From Bacteroidota bacterium (GTDB taxonomy: Bacteria; Bacteroidota; Bacteroidia; Chitinophagales; Chitinophagaceae), in the NCBI GenBank assembly GCA_024640225.1, contig JAHEFK010000010.1, forward strand, positions 18,193-82,192: a stretch of 64,000 bases of DNA. Direction: 5' to 3'. The translations under genes and the position numbers were made by a program. How positions within the stretch are numbered: position 1 is the first letter of the stretch; each line of letters begins with the position of its first letter. Under the pieces are notes generated by a model, which searched no databases, was not told the origin of the DNA, and worked only from the letters and a program-made list of their open reading frames with translations. Positions 54,492 to 63,800 of this stretch are shown here, one piece after another.

Positions 54492-56465
54492 ATGTCGAGA
54501 AAAAAACAAGTGCCCATAAAAAGAAAAGTACGCAGTGCTGTAGACGAACCTCGTTATACAGGCACCTTAGAGATTACCCGAGGCGGAATGGGATTTGTAA
54601 TTGTTCCTGGATTATCTAAAGATATTATCATTCGCCCAGAGCAATTACGCACGGGATTAAATGGCGATACCGTACAAGTAGAAATTATAAAGAAGAGTAC
54701 AAATGGTAGAATGGAAGGAAGAATTGCGTCTGTTGTTGCAAGAAAACAAAACGAATTTTCTGGTCGACTAGAAGTACATGAACAATTTGCATTTTTGATT
54801 CCAAGTAATGAGCAAATGCCTGTTGATATTTACATACCCATTCAAAATTTGAATGGCGCTGTTCATCATGATTATGTTATTGCAAAAATTATCGAATGGA
54901 AACCAAATGCTAAAAATCCTGTTGGCAAGGTCATAAAAATCATGACTAATGAATCGCAAAATGAAATAGCCATGCAGCAGATATTAATGGAGCATGGTTT
55001 CCCATTAACCTTTTCTGACGAAGTATTAGCAACTGCACAAAACTTACATGCTGCAATAGATGCAGAAGAAGTAAAGAAAAGACGTGATTTTAGAGATACC
55101 CTTTGTTTCACTATTGACCCGGTAGATGCGAAAGACTTTGATGATGCTATATCATTTAAGCAGCTTACAGATGCTAAATGGGAAATTGGTGTTCATATCG
55201 CCGATGTGAGTCATTTTGTGCAACCCGATACCCCATTAGATAAAGAAGCTTACGCAAGAGCAACCAGTGTTTATTTACCCGATCGCGTGGCACCTATGTT
55301 GCCCGAGCGAATCAGTAATGAATTATGTTCGCTCCGACCAAATGAAGATAAATATACCTTCTCTGCAGTGTTTGAAATAGATGCCGATGCTAAAGTGCTT
55401 TCTACATGGATTGGTCGAACACTTATTCACTCTAAACGAAGATTTACTTATGAAGAAGTGCAAACACAGATTGAAGGCACACCAGGTGATTTAAATGAAG
55501 AGTTGTTGCTGTTAAATAATTTAGCACAACAGTTAAGAGCAGAACGCTTTAAAAAAGGCGCTATTAATTTTTCTTCTCAAGAAGTGCGTTTTCAGTTAGA
55601 TGAACAAGCAAAACCCATTGGTATTATTGTGAAGGAGAGTAAGCAGGCGCATCAACTAATTGAAGAATTTATGTTGCTAGCCAACAAAGCGGTAGCTGAA
55701 TTTATTGGAAAATTAGAAACAGAAAAATTAAAAATACCGTTTCCGTATCGTATTCATGATGCGCCAGATGCTACTAAATTAGAGGTTTTTGCCTCTTTTG
55801 CATCACGCTATGGATTCAAGTTTAATTTAAACGATCCGGCTTCTATTGCCCATTCATTCAACGAAATGTTGCAATTTGTAAAAGGCAAGCCAGAGCAGCA
55901 TGTTTTAGAAAGTTTAGGGATACGCACCATGTCGAAAGCGATTTATACTACTAAAAATATTGGGCATTATGGTTTAGGATTTGAGAATTATTGTCATTTT
56001 ACATCACCCATTCGTCGTTACCCTGATGTGCTAGTGCATAGAATTGTAGCTGCCTGTTTAGCGCATCAATATCCAAAAAATCCTGAATTGGAAGCGGCAT
56101 GTAAACATTGTAGTGATCAAGAGCGTAGCGCCATGGAGTCGGAACGAAGTGCTAATAAATACAAACAAGTAGAGTATATGCAGGCTTATGTAGGCGAAGT
56201 GTTTGAAGCCGTTGTGAGTGGTGCTTCTACCTATGGCTTCTGGGCAGAGACGGTAGCACACAAATGTGAGGGTATGGTGAGTGTAAATGAATTATTGAGC
56301 ATCGACCAGTTTGAATATGTGGAGCAAGATTATGCGCTACGAGGAAAAAATACCGGTATGCAATTTAGATTAGGAGATAAGGTGATGATAAAAGTGTTGA
56401 GTGCTAATTTAGATAAGCGAACGATTGATTTTAGTTTAGAATCTATTGCAACTATAAAAAAATAA
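54492..56465 (+). CDS. rnr: Ribonuclease R
   Basis: RNase R is a 3'-5' exoribonuclease that degrades structured RNA. Cold-shock OB domains occupy about 20-160. The RNB catalytic domain begins near 195 with DPVDAKDFDDAISF (metal Asp cluster) and VHIADVSHFVQP, and ends near 530. The S1 domain is at about 565-650. The length of 657 is short against E. coli (about 810) but usual where the basic tail is short. Confidence 0.94.
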   Translation: MSRKKQVPIKRKVRSAVDEPRYTGTLEITRGGMGFVIVPGLSKDIIIRPEQLRTGLNGDTVQVEIIKKSTNGRMEGRIASVVARKQNEFSGRLEVHEQFAFLIPSNEQMPVDIYIPIQNLNGAVHHDYVIAKIIEWKPNAKNPVGKVIKIMTNESQNEIAMQQILMEHGFPLTFSDEVLATAQNLHAAIDAEEVKKRRDFRDTLCFTIDPVDAKDFDDAISFKQLTDAKWEIGVHIADVSHFVQPDTPLDKEAYARATSVYLPDRVAPMLPERISNELCSLRPNEDKYTFSAVFEIDADAKVLSTWIGRTLIHSKRRFTYEEVQTQIEGTPGDLNEELLLLNNLAQQLRAERFKKGAINFSSQEVRFQLDEQAKPIGIIVKESKQAHQLIEEFMLLANKAVAEFIGKLETEKLKIPFPYRIHDAPDATKLEVFASFASRYGFKFNLNDPASIAHSFNEMLQFVKGKPEQHVLESLGIRTMSKAIYTTKNIGHYGLGFENYCHFTSPIRRYPDVLVHRIVAACLAHQYPKNPELEAACKHCSDQERSAMESERSANKYKQVEYMQAYVGEVFEAVVSGASTYGFWAETVAHKCEGMVSVNELLSIDQFEYVEQDYALRGKNTGMQFRLGDKVMIKVLSANLDKRTIDFSLESIATIKK

Positions 56466-56471
56466 GAATCT

Positions 56472-57440
56472 ATGTTGACGCAGTTACAAGAACTTAGCCA
56501 GCAATTCGAAACCCGTTTTCGAGCAATGGTGCCCTTTGATCAAGAGCCCCACAATTTATACGAGCCCTGCGCATATCTTTTACAATTAGGCGGCAAGCGC
56601 ATACGACCTATGTTATGTTTGATGGCAGCTAAAGCATTTGATGCTGCTCAAGAGGATGCTTATCATATAGCTGCTGCTGTTGAGCTCTTTCATAATTTCA
56701 CCTTGATTCATGATGATATTATGGATAAAGCACCTTTACGAAGAGGGTTTGCTACGGTGCATGCTAAGTACGGATTGCCTACTGGCATTTTAAGTGGAGA
56801 TGTTATGTTTATATACGCATATCAGTTGCTCGTAAAAAACAAACAGCAACCTCTTGCTCTGGTGGAGTTGTTTAACAAGACCGCTATTGAGGTATGCGAA
56901 GGACAACAGTGGGATATGGATTTTGAAAATAGGGAAGATGTAAGTATTGATGCCTATTTAGAAATGATTCGTTTGAAAACATCTGTTTTATTAGCAGCGA
57001 GTTTACAGATGGGTGCTATGGCAGGCTCCGCAACTAAAGAACAAGCTTCTTGTTTGTATAATTTTGGTATTCAATTGGGATTAGCCTTTCAATTGCAAGA
57101 TGATTATTTAGACGCATTTGGTGAAGTGGCTAAATTAGGAAAGCAAAAGGGTGGCGATATACAAGCCAACAAAAAAACCTATTTATTGTTAAAAGCAATA
57201 GCACTTGGAAATGAAGAACAAAAAAATCAAATTCAGGAATTACTAAATAGTAATGCAGAAGATAAAGTAACGCAGATGCTATCTTTATTTGAAGCTACAA
57301 AAGCTAAGGAAGCCTGTAAAGAATTGATTCAGCATTATACCCAAGCCGCATTTGATAGTTTAGACAAATTGTCTATAGATGCTAGCAAGAAAGAGCCATT
57401 TATACAAATCACAAATTATTTGTTAAACAGAGAACATTAA
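56472..57440 (+). CDS. Trans-type polyprenyl diphosphate synthase
   Basis: This is an isoprenoid chain-elongating enzyme. The first Asp-rich motif is DDIMDKAPLRRG near residue 82 and the second is QDDYLDAFGE near 210; GGKRIRPMLCLMA near 37 binds IPP. Its size (322) and layout fit geranylgeranyl/octaprenyl-type enzymes of the IspA/IspB family. The chain length cannot be set from sequence with confidence. It starts seven bases after rnr. Confidence 0.9.
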   Translation: MLTQLQELSQQFETRFRAMVPFDQEPHNLYEPCAYLLQLGGKRIRPMLCLMAAKAFDAAQEDAYHIAAAVELFHNFTLIHDDIMDKAPLRRGFATVHAKYGLPTGILSGDVMFIYAYQLLVKNKQQPLALVELFNKTAIEVCEGQQWDMDFENREDVSIDAYLEMIRLKTSVLLAASLQMGAMAGSATKEQASCLYNFGIQLGLAFQLQDDYLDAFGEVAKLGKQKGGDIQANKKTYLLLKAIALGNEEQKNQIQELLNSNAEDKVTQMLSLFEATKAKEACKELIQHYTQAAFDSLDKLSIDASKKEPFIQITNYLLNREH

Positions 57441-57444
57441 TATT

Positions 57445-57849
57445 ATGAACTATTGGTTAGTAAAATCAGAACCCTTCAAATATAGTTGGGAACAGTTTTG
57501 TAAAGACAAAAAGACATTCTGGGATGGAGTACGTAATTACCAAGCTAGGAATAATTTGCGTGCGATGGCGAAAGGCGACGAAGTCTTGTTTTACCATAGT
57601 AATGAAGGATTGGAAATTGTAGGTATTGCTATAGTAGCAAAAATAGCCTATCAAGATCCTACTACTGATGATCCAAATTGGGTAGCGGTAGATTTAAAGC
57701 CTTTAAAGGCGTTGAAAAATACGGTAACACTTGCTACTATGAAACAAACGCCTGGCTTAGAAAATTTAGCCTTGATCAAACAAGGACGTTTGTCGGTATG
57801 TCCGGTAACCACTATGGAATATAAAATCATTTTAGATTTAGCGAAATAA
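57445..57849 (+). CDS. EVE domain protein
   Basis: The 134-residue protein consists of one EVE domain (PUA-like fold): NYWLVKSEPFKYSW at the start, WDGVRNYQARNNLRAMAKGDEVLFYHSN near 33, then IVAKIAYQDPT. EVE domains bind modified bases in DNA or RNA; free-standing ones are common. It is the last gene of the 50747-57849 run, four bases after the prenyl synthase. Confidence 0.92.
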   Translation: MNYWLVKSEPFKYSWEQFCKDKKTFWDGVRNYQARNNLRAMAKGDEVLFYHSNEGLEIVGIAIVAKIAYQDPTTDDPNWVAVDLKPLKALKNTVTLATMKQTPGLENLALIKQGRLSVCPVTTMEYKIILDLAK

Positions 57850-57879
57850 AAAAAGAGCAACCATTGTTGCTCTTTTTTT
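57848..57879 (+). terminator. Terminator closing the 50747-57849 gene run
   Basis: An A-tract plus AGAGCAAC pairs with GTTGCTCT around a CATT loop, followed by a T-run. The stop of the EVE gene overlaps its 5' edge. The tRNA-Leu gene on the other strand ends two bases later, and the hairpin's reverse copy also has a T-run, so it may stop the tRNA transcript too. Confidence 0.9.
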
Positions 57880-57880
57880 G

Positions 57881-57966
57881 TGCGGCAAAGGAGATTCGAA
57901 CTCCCACGCCCGTTAAAAGGCGCTACCACCTCAAGGTAGTGCGTCTACCAGTTTCGCCATCGCCGC
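57881..57966 (-). tRNA. tRNA-Leu (anticodon GAG)
   Basis: This 86-nt class II tRNA lies on the minus strand. The acceptor is GCGGCGA with TTGCCGC, the anticodon stem is CTACC/GGTAG with loop TTGAGGT giving GAG, a long variable arm follows (GCGCC...GGGCG), and the T arm is around GTTCGAATC. The discriminator is A. CCA is not encoded. Confidence 0.95.
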
Positions 57967-58003
57967 TTGAGAGACGCAAAATTAAGCATTAATCTTTAAA
58001 TTC

Positions 58004-59137
58004 CTATACGGGTAAGATAATTCTGAAAGTGGCACCTTTCCCTAATTCTGTTTGACGCAATTGTAAGCTGCCTTTATGATATTGCTCTACAATACGTTTG
58101 GATAAGGACAAACCTAAACCCCATCCTCTTTTTTTGGTACTATAACCAGGTTTGAAAATTTGTTTTGCTTGCCCTTTACTCATGCCTTTGCCCGTATCAC
58201 TAATATCTATAATCACCTGTTTGTCTTCTTTTTGAAGGCTTATCAATATTACTCCTTTATGCGTCATAGCGTCTAAGGCATTGCGTAATAAATTTTCAAT
58301 AACCCATTCGATCAAAGTAGCACTCATGGGAATGATTATTGGCGACTCGTTGCTGATTAAATCTATTCGTACATGCTTAGGTGCCCGAACTTGCATGTAC
58401 TCTTTTATGTGCTCCACTAATTGGTTTAAATCTTGCGCAGTTAATTTGGGTATACTACCAATTTTGCTAAATCGATCAGCTACTAATTGTAATCGATGAA
58501 CATCCTTTTGTAATTCTGCCAACAACTCGGGTGGGGTATTTTGTTGTTCCAATAAAACGGTCCAGGCCTCTAGCGAACTAATAGGGGTGCCTAATTGATG
58601 GGCAGTTTCTTTAGATAAACTAATCCAAAGTTGATTTTGATTGGCACTGTGCGCAGCCGAGAGAGCAATAAGTACTACCGATAAGAATAAAATGATTATA
58701 CACAATTGGATATAGGGAAACTGACGCAGTTTTTTGAGATGTTCGGATTCGCCATAAAAAATATAGTTTTTCCCAAAACCAAAATCAACCACTACTTTGG
58801 GATGTTGTTGCCTAAATTCTTGCAGTTTTTTTTGTAAAAATTGTTTTACTTGTGTTTGACTAGTGTCGATATTTTTAAAATCAATAATATCGCTTTTTTC
58901 ATCAGTAAGTATTACCGGAATAGATTTATTCGAATCGATATTGGAAAGGGCAAATGAAATGGCGTCATTGTCGCTGCTTTTTGCTAGTAGCTCAAAGGAT
59001 TTGGCTAAAATAGCTACTTTCTTTCGCTCTTCTTGCGACAAATCATTCGCTAGATTGTTGGTATAATATAAGGATGCTGCTACTATAAGCAGTGCAATAA
59101 GTATAAATCCCGATTTCCAATTAATAAAACTTGCCAT
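58004..59137 (-). CDS. Sensor histidine kinase
   Basis: The protein has two membrane helices (about 11-28 and 145-163) bracketing a ~115-residue extracytoplasmic sensor. Next come the dimerisation helix with phospho-acceptor His180 (TAHQLGTPISSL) and a HATPase domain: N box ENLLRNALDAM near 285, G1 DTGKGMS near 325, G2 RGWGLGLSLSKRI near 345. It phosphorylates a response regulator, but no regulator gene is adjacent, so it is an orphan kinase. The length is 377. The signal is unknown. Confidence 0.93.
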   Translation of the reverse strand: MASFINWKSGFILIALLIVAASLYYTNNLANDLSQEERKKVAILAKSFELLAKSSDNDAISFALSNIDSNKSIPVILTDEKSDIIDFKNIDTSQTQVKQFLQKKLQEFRQQHPKVVVDFGFGKNYIFYGESEHLKKLRQFPYIQLCIIILFLSVVLIALSAAHSANQNQLWISLSKETAHQLGTPISSLEAWTVLLEQQNTPPELLAELQKDVHRLQLVADRFSKIGSIPKLTAQDLNQLVEHIKEYMQVRAPKHVRIDLISNESPIIIPMSATLIEWVIENLLRNALDAMTHKGVILISLQKEDKQVIIDISDTGKGMSKGQAKQIFKPGYSTKKRGWGLGLSLSKRIVEQYHKGSLQLRQTELGKGATFRIILPV

Positions 59138-59171
59138 TTCTCAACAAATAAACTAAAATTGATGAAATTTA

Positions 59172-59203
59172 TTGTGATTATTTTAGATAATCTATTATTT
59201 TTG
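59172..59203 (+). promoter_or_regulatory. Predicted promoter of the small membrane protein-GT2 pair
   Basis: TTG at 59172-59174 and TATTTTTG at 59196-59203 are 21 bases apart and fit the Bacteroidota -33/-7 pattern. The ATG of the 71-residue gene is 20 bases downstream. Confidence 0.55.
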
Positions 59204-59223
59204 TATCGGAAAAATAAATCAAC

Positions 59224-59439
59224 ATGCAATCTCACAACACGACCAACGAAACTATTATTGATAATCCAGCGGATTTAGAATTAAACAAACCTTCTAAATC
59301 TCGTTTCCTTTTTGTACTTGTTTTCTTTAGTATCTTTATTTTTTCTTGGGCAGGTTGCTACAATTTATACCAACATAAGTTTGCAAAACATACTCCAGAA
59401 GTTCCTGGAAATACGCAATACGAGCCAGTTTACAAATAA
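59224..59439 (+). CDS. Small single-pass membrane protein, 71 residues
   Basis: The protein has a polar, Asn/Thr-rich N-terminus of ~27 residues, one hydrophobic helix (about 28-47, FLFVLVFFSIFIFSWAGCY) and a short polar tail. I do not recognise a family. It has its own predicted promoter, and the glycosyltransferase gene starts nine bases after its stop, so the two are likely made together. It may anchor or assist the transferase, which is inference. Confidence 0.65.
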   Translation: MQSHNTTNETIIDNPADLELNKPSKSRFLFVLVFFSIFIFSWAGCYNLYQHKFAKHTPEVPGNTQYEPVYK

Positions 59440-59448
59440 AATCATCGG

Positions 59449-60495
59449 ATGATCCAATGCAACTATGATACTGCCGTTGTTATATTAAGTTATAACGGTA
59501 AAAAATGGCATGATTTATTTTTACCTAAAATCATAGAGCAAGCAAAGGATCAATATCAAGTTATTGTTGTAGACAATGCCTCTACCGACGATACCTTACA
59601 GCACGTACAAACGCATTATCCCTCCGTTACTACGTTGCATTTGCCTATCAATAAAGGCTTTGCTAATGGCTATTACGAAGCCTTATTACAAATTAAAGCA
59701 ACGTATTATATTCTCTTATCTGCTGATTTTGAAGTGACTGACCACTGGTTTCCACCCATTCATAAAACAATAAGTAGTCATCCGCAAATAGCGGTATGCC
59801 AACCTAAAATTAGATATTGGAAAGAACGTAGCTTTTTTGAATATGCTGGAGCTGCAGGTGGATTTATGGATTATTTAGGCTATCTCTTTTGCAGAGGACG
59901 CATATTTGAAACCTTAGAAGAGGACCATCATCAATACGATGACGCAGTTGAATTATTTTGGGCGTCGGGTGGTTGTTTTGTTGTCAATGCAGAGGTCTAT
60001 CATCGAGTAGGGGGATTAGATAGAGATTTATATGCTCATATGGAGGAAGTCGATTTATGCTGGCGCATTAAAAACGCTGGTTATAGCATTGCGTATGTGC
60101 CCGAATCTACAGTGTATCATGTAGGTGGTAGTGTCATCAGTTATGGTAGTACCCAAAAATTATTTTATAATTTTAGAAATAGCTTAATACTCTTACTTAA
60201 AAACGAACGTAGCGCCAAATTATGTTGGTTGCTTCCTGTACGTTTAGTTTTAGATGGGGTAGCTGGTCTTCAATTACTCTTACAAGGAAAATGGAAACAT
60301 ACCTTGACAATTATTAAAGCACATTTTAGCTTTTACGGACAATTGGGCTTATGGTTGAAAAAGCGTGCCCAAAATAAAGCCTTAATTACGAATAGAAATA
60401 CTGTTGGTATTTATAATAAAAGTATCATTTGGCAATACTTTGCTAAAAAGAAACGCACCTTTAAAGCATTAGATTTTAAAACAAAATCTATTTAG
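59449..60495 (+). CDS. Glycosyltransferase family 2
   Basis: The GT-A fold opens with TAVVILSYNGKKWHDLFLPK and VIVVDNASTDDTLQHV, followed by FANGYYEALLQI. The nucleotide/metal site lies near SADFEVTD at about 90. ELFWASGGCFVVNAEVYHRVGGLD and HMEEVDLCWRIKNAGY near 165-210 are typical of rhamnosyltransferase-like members. A C-terminal membrane-associated segment (about 245-300) follows. The length is 348. It probably acts in surface glycan synthesis; acceptor and donor are unknown. Confidence 0.9.
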   Translation: MIQCNYDTAVVILSYNGKKWHDLFLPKIIEQAKDQYQVIVVDNASTDDTLQHVQTHYPSVTTLHLPINKGFANGYYEALLQIKATYYILLSADFEVTDHWFPPIHKTISSHPQIAVCQPKIRYWKERSFFEYAGAAGGFMDYLGYLFCRGRIFETLEEDHHQYDDAVELFWASGGCFVVNAEVYHRVGGLDRDLYAHMEEVDLCWRIKNAGYSIAYVPESTVYHVGGSVISYGSTQKLFYNFRNSLILLLKNERSAKLCWLLPVRLVLDGVAGLQLLLQGKWKHTLTIIKAHFSFYGQLGLWLKKRAQNKALITNRNTVGIYNKSIIWQYFAKKKRTFKALDFKTKSI

Positions 60496-60499
60496 TTAA

Positions 60500-60832
60500 T
60501 TAAGCTGTTTCATCTTCTTCATCAGACTGCTTAGCTGCTAGTTGCATTAGTTTTTCTAAGCGAGTACGTATCCATAAATAACCACCAAAGCCAATCCCGT
60601 AAATCAAGAGCATACGATAGGGTTGTGTACAAAAAACAACAAAAGCATTGTAATCATCTATCGTAAGTAATGGTTTTTTATACAAAAGCGCATACACAAA
60701 AAGGGTGCCTAAGGTCATTCCTAAAAATAAAGCGCCTAGGGTAAAAAACACCCATTTTGTTGGGTTTTGACCTATTCGCTTAGCACGAATGTAGTTTTGG
60801 TAGCAAAGAAATATAAAAATAATAATATCCAT
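60500..60832 (-). CDS. Small membrane protein, 110 residues
   Basis: Three hydrophobic segments (about 2-10, 28-48, 70-88) and an acidic C-terminus (KQSDEEDETA) suggest an inner-membrane protein. I do not recognise a family. It converges on the GT2 gene with four bases between the stops and is divergent from the FKBP lipoprotein gene. Confidence 0.65.
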   Translation of the reverse strand: MDIIIFIFLCYQNYIRAKRIGQNPTKWVFFTLGALFLGMTLGTLFVYALLYKKPLLTIDDYNAFVVFCTQPYRMLLIYGIGFGGYLWIRTRLEKLMQLAAKQSDEEDETA

Positions 60833-60925
60833 GGTTGTTGCATTGAACGTGTAAAACTACTCTTTTTTTACGGCTAATGCCAATACTTATAAAGTTTCAA
60901 TTATTTTTACATTCAAATTTAGATT

Positions 60926-61399
60926 ATGAAAAAGAGTATGCTTTTAGGGTTGATTGTATTTGCAGTAATAAGCTCCGTGCTTTCTTGTAAAAAAACAGAT
61001 ACGACTTGTACTACCGTTACTACAGCAGCACCCGATGCCGAAAAAGTGTTTTTAAGAAATTATATCAGTACCAACGGTATAAGCGCTACTGAAGATAGTA
61101 GAGGATTTTTTTATAGTATTGATTCTGTTGGTGGCACCAAACCTACTGCCTGCTCCAATGTTACGGTTAATTATACACTGCGCCTATTGAATGGTACTTT
61201 GGTAGATAATGGTAATAATGTCACCTTTAATTTAATGAATTTGATTGTTGGCTGGCAAGAGGGCATCCCATTGATAGGTAAAAATGGAAAAATCATTTTG
61301 TATTTGCCACCAAGCTTAGCCTACGGATCGCAAGCAACTTCAGGTATCCCTGCGAATTCATATTTAGTGTTTACGATAAGCTTAAAAGAGGTGTACTAG
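60926..61399 (+). CDS. FKBP-type peptidyl-prolyl isomerase lipoprotein
   Basis: The leader ends in the lipobox VLSCKK (Cys about 21), so the protein is lipid-anchored in the envelope. The FKBP domain covers about 60-157: VTVNYTLRLLNGTLVD, LIVGWQEGIPLIGKNGKIILYLPPSLAYG and NSYLVFTISLKEVY, matching the FKBP core including the Trp and Tyr of the pocket. It would assist folding of exported proteins. The length is 157. The stop overlaps the stop of the opposite gene. Confidence 0.92.
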   Translation: MKKSMLLGLIVFAVISSVLSCKKTDTTCTTVTTAAPDAEKVFLRNYISTNGISATEDSRGFFYSIDSVGGTKPTACSNVTVNYTLRLLNGTLVDNGNNVTFNLMNLIVGWQEGIPLIGKNGKIILYLPPSLAYGSQATSGIPANSYLVFTISLKEVY

Positions 61400-61740
61400 A
61401 CTGAAAAAGAAGTACCACAACCGCAAGTGCTACTAGCATTTGGGTTTTTAAACACAAAACCTCTAGCATTGAGTCCGTCTTGAAAATCGACTTCCATACC
61501 AATTAAATAAATGCCATGTGCTTTTTTTACAAGTACTTGAATGCCTTCTAATTCAAATAGTTCATCATCTGCTTCTTGGACATCAAAACCGAGCACATAG
61601 GTCATACCTGCACAGCCACCACCTTTTACGCCAATACGTAAAAATTGACTTGCATCAAAATCAGGAGCACTCATTAATCGTTTTATTTCAACGATAGCAC
61701 CTTGACTTAGTGAAATAGGACTTGTTTGAACGGCTTCCAT
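61396..61740 (-). CDS. A-type iron-sulfur carrier (IscA/ErpA/HesB family)
   Basis: This small scaffold or carrier passes Fe-S clusters to apo-enzymes. The three ligand Cys are visible: one in KGGGCAGMTYVLGF near 40 and two in STCGCGTSF near the C-terminus. The usual FVDGLNARGFVF-type segment (DFQDGLNARGFVFKNPNA) is intact. The length is 114. No suf or isc genes are nearby. Confidence 0.94.
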   Translation of the reverse strand: MEAVQTSPISLSQGAIVEIKRLMSAPDFDASQFLRIGVKGGGCAGMTYVLGFDVQEADDELFELEGIQVLVKKAHGIYLIGMEVDFQDGLNARGFVFKNPNASSTCGCGTSFSV

Positions 61741-61869
61741 GGTATTAAATTTTACGTAAAATTACTTGGTCTAGATTACAACACAAAATAGAAATCATTT
61801 ATGTTGCTATGTTTTTTATAAAATTACTGATTTGTAGTGCGATTATTCGTTTCAATTAAAGATAATAGT

Positions 61870-61877
61870 TACTTTTG
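61870..61877 (+). promoter_or_regulatory. -7 promoter box for frr
   Basis: TACTTTTG matches TAnnTTTG exactly, 24 bases upstream of the frr ATG. A TTTC sequence lies near the -33 position. Confidence 0.5.
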
Positions 61878-61901
61878 TAGCACGTTTAAATAGAGTCACC
61901 T

Positions 61902-62465
61902 ATGTCTGAAGTAATGCAACAAATAATAGCCGATACGCAATCGAATATGAAAAAAGCGATTTCGCATTTGGAATCAGAATTAACAAAAATTAGAGCCGGT
62001 AAAGCTACGGCAACCATGTTGGATGGTATCATGGTAGATTATTATGGATCACCAACACCCATCAATCAAGTTGCTAATATTACAACGCCCGATGCAAGAA
62101 CAATTTCATTGCAGCCTTGGGAAAAAACAATGATGGCTCCAATTGAAAAAGCAATCTTAGCATCTAATATTGGTCTGACCCCTCAAAATGATGGTACTTT
62201 GATTCGTTTATTTTTACCGCCAATGACGGAAGAACGTAGGAAGGAATTAGTGAAAAGAACCTTAGCTGAAGGTGAAACTGCTAAAATTGCTGTTCGTAAT
62301 ATTCGTAGAGAAGGTATTGAGCAAATTAAAAAATTGCAAAAAGATGGCTTGAGTGAAGATATTGCAAAAGGTGGAGAGGATCAGGTGCAAGCTAGTACCG
62401 ACAAGCATATTGTTCTTGTAGATCAAGTATGCAAGGATAAAGAAAAAGAAATCATGACCGTTTAA
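61902..62465 (+). CDS. frr: Ribosome recycling factor
   Basis: RRF splits post-termination ribosomes with EF-G. The 187-residue protein shows ELTKIRAGKATATMLDGIMVDYYGSPTPINQVANI near 25-60, LPPMTEERRKELVKRTLAEGE near 106, and AVRNIRREGIEQIKKLQKDG, all typical. glyA starts nine bases after the stop. Confidence 0.97.
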   Translation: MSEVMQQIIADTQSNMKKAISHLESELTKIRAGKATATMLDGIMVDYYGSPTPINQVANITTPDARTISLQPWEKTMMAPIEKAILASNIGLTPQNDGTLIRLFLPPMTEERRKELVKRTLAEGETAKIAVRNIRREGIEQIKKLQKDGLSEDIAKGGEDQVQASTDKHIVLVDQVCKDKEKEIMTV

Positions 62466-62474
62466 TAAAATTGT

Positions 62475-63752
62475 ATGCAAAGAGATACTGCCTTATTCAA
62501 TTTAATTCACGAAGAGTTGCATCGCCAACGCAGAGGATTAGAATTAATTGCTTCAGAAAATTTTACCAGCTTGCAAGTAATGGAAGCCATGGGAAATGTT
62601 ATGACTAATAAATATGCGGAAGGGTATCCTGGTCGCCGCTATTATGGTGGCTGTGAAGTCGTAGATCAGTCGGAGCAATTAGCCATTGACCGTGTAAAAG
62701 AAATTTTCAATGTAACGTATGCTAATGTGCAACCACATAGCGGTGCTCAAGCCAATGCAGCGGTTATGCTGGCCTTATTGCAACCCGGCGATACTATTTT
62801 AGGATTAGATCTTAGTATGGGTGGTCATCTTACCCACGGTTCTGCAGTAAACTTCTCAGGTAAATTATACAAACCTACCTTTTATGGCGTAGTACCTGAA
62901 ACCGGTTTGATCGATTATACTACTTTAGAGCAACAAGCGCGTACGCATAAACCTAAACTCATTATCTGTGGTGCATCTGCTTATAGTAGAGATTGGGATT
63001 ATAAACGCATTAGAGCAGTAGCAGATGAAATTGGAGCATTAGTATTAGCGGATATTTCTCATCCTGCTGGCTTAATTGCAAAAGGGCATTTAAATGATCC
63101 TTGTGAATATTGCCATATCGTAACCTCTACAACGCACAAAACATTGAGAGGGCCTCGTGGGGGTATCATTATGATGCGCAACGATTTCGAAAATCCTATG
63201 GGGCAAACAGGTCCAAAAGGAGAAATAAGAATGATGAGTCAATTGCTTGATCTAGCTGTATTTCCGGGCACACAAGGTGGACCATTAGAGCATGTGATCG
63301 CTGCAAAAGCAGTTGCATTTTTTGAAATATTACAACCAGAATTTAGAGCATATACAGAGCAAATGCTTAAAAATACCAAAGCAATGGAAGCGGCTTTCTT
63401 GGAGAAGGGTTACAATATTGTTTCGGGTGGATCAGATAATCATTTATTATTACTCGATTTGCGCAACAAAAATATCAGTGGTAAAAAAGCTGAAAATACC
63501 TTAGTGAAAGCAGACATTACGCTTAATAAAAATATGGTTCCATTCGATGACAAATCACCTTTTATTACTTCTGGAATTCGAGTTGGTGTGCCTGCGATTA
63601 CTACAAGAGGATTGCAAGAAGTGCATATGCCTTTAGTGGTTAATTGGTTAGACAAAGTGTTGATGGATCCGGATAATGATGCTACAATTGAAAAGGTGAA
63701 AAAGGAAGTGAATGAGTTTATGTTGCAATTTGCACTGTATCCTGAAATGTAA
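62475..63752 (+). CDS. glyA: Serine hydroxymethyltransferase
   Basis: This PLP enzyme interconverts serine and glycine and makes 5,10-methylene-tetrahydrofolate. The start region [14 protein letters not shown] is near 19. [18 protein letters not shown] is near 50, [10 protein letters not shown] near 90, and the PLP lysine is Lys222 in [14 protein letters not shown]. The length of 425 is normal. Confidence 0.97.
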   Translation: MQRDTALFNLIHEELHRQRRGLELIASENFTSLQVMEAMGNVMTNKYAEGYPGRRYYGGCEVVDQSEQLAIDRVKEIFNVTYANVQPHSGAQANAAVMLALLQPGDTILGLDLSMGGHLTHGSAVNFSGKLYKPTFYGVVPETGLIDYTTLEQQARTHKPKLIICGASAYSRDWDYKRIRAVADEIGALVLADISHPAGLIAKGHLNDPCEYCHIVTSTTHKTLRGPRGGIIMMRNDFENPMGQTGPKGEIRMMSQLLDLAVFPGTQGGPLEHVIAAKAVAFFEILQPEFRAYTEQMLKNTKAMEAAFLEKGYNIVSGGSDNHLLLLDLRNKNISGKKAENTLVKADITLNKNMVPFDDKSPFITSGIRVGVPAITTRGLQEVHMPLVVNWLDKVLMDPDNDATIEKVKKEVNEFMLQFALYPEM

Positions 63753-63769
63753 TGACATTTAATTTTTTT

Positions 63770-63796
63770 TCAAGGCACTAGTTAGTGCCTTTTTTC
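63770..63796 (+). terminator. Terminator after glyA
   Basis: AAGGCACTA pairs with TAGTGCCTT around a GT centre, followed by a T-run. It ends four bases before the next start codon. Confidence 0.88.
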
Positions 63797-63800
63797 ATGT

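Noticed and set aside
57445..57849. EVE-domain gene as part of a modification-dependent defence system
   Set aside because: No McrB-like, nuclease or methyltransferase gene is nearby, and it sits in a housekeeping run; free-standing EVE proteins are common.
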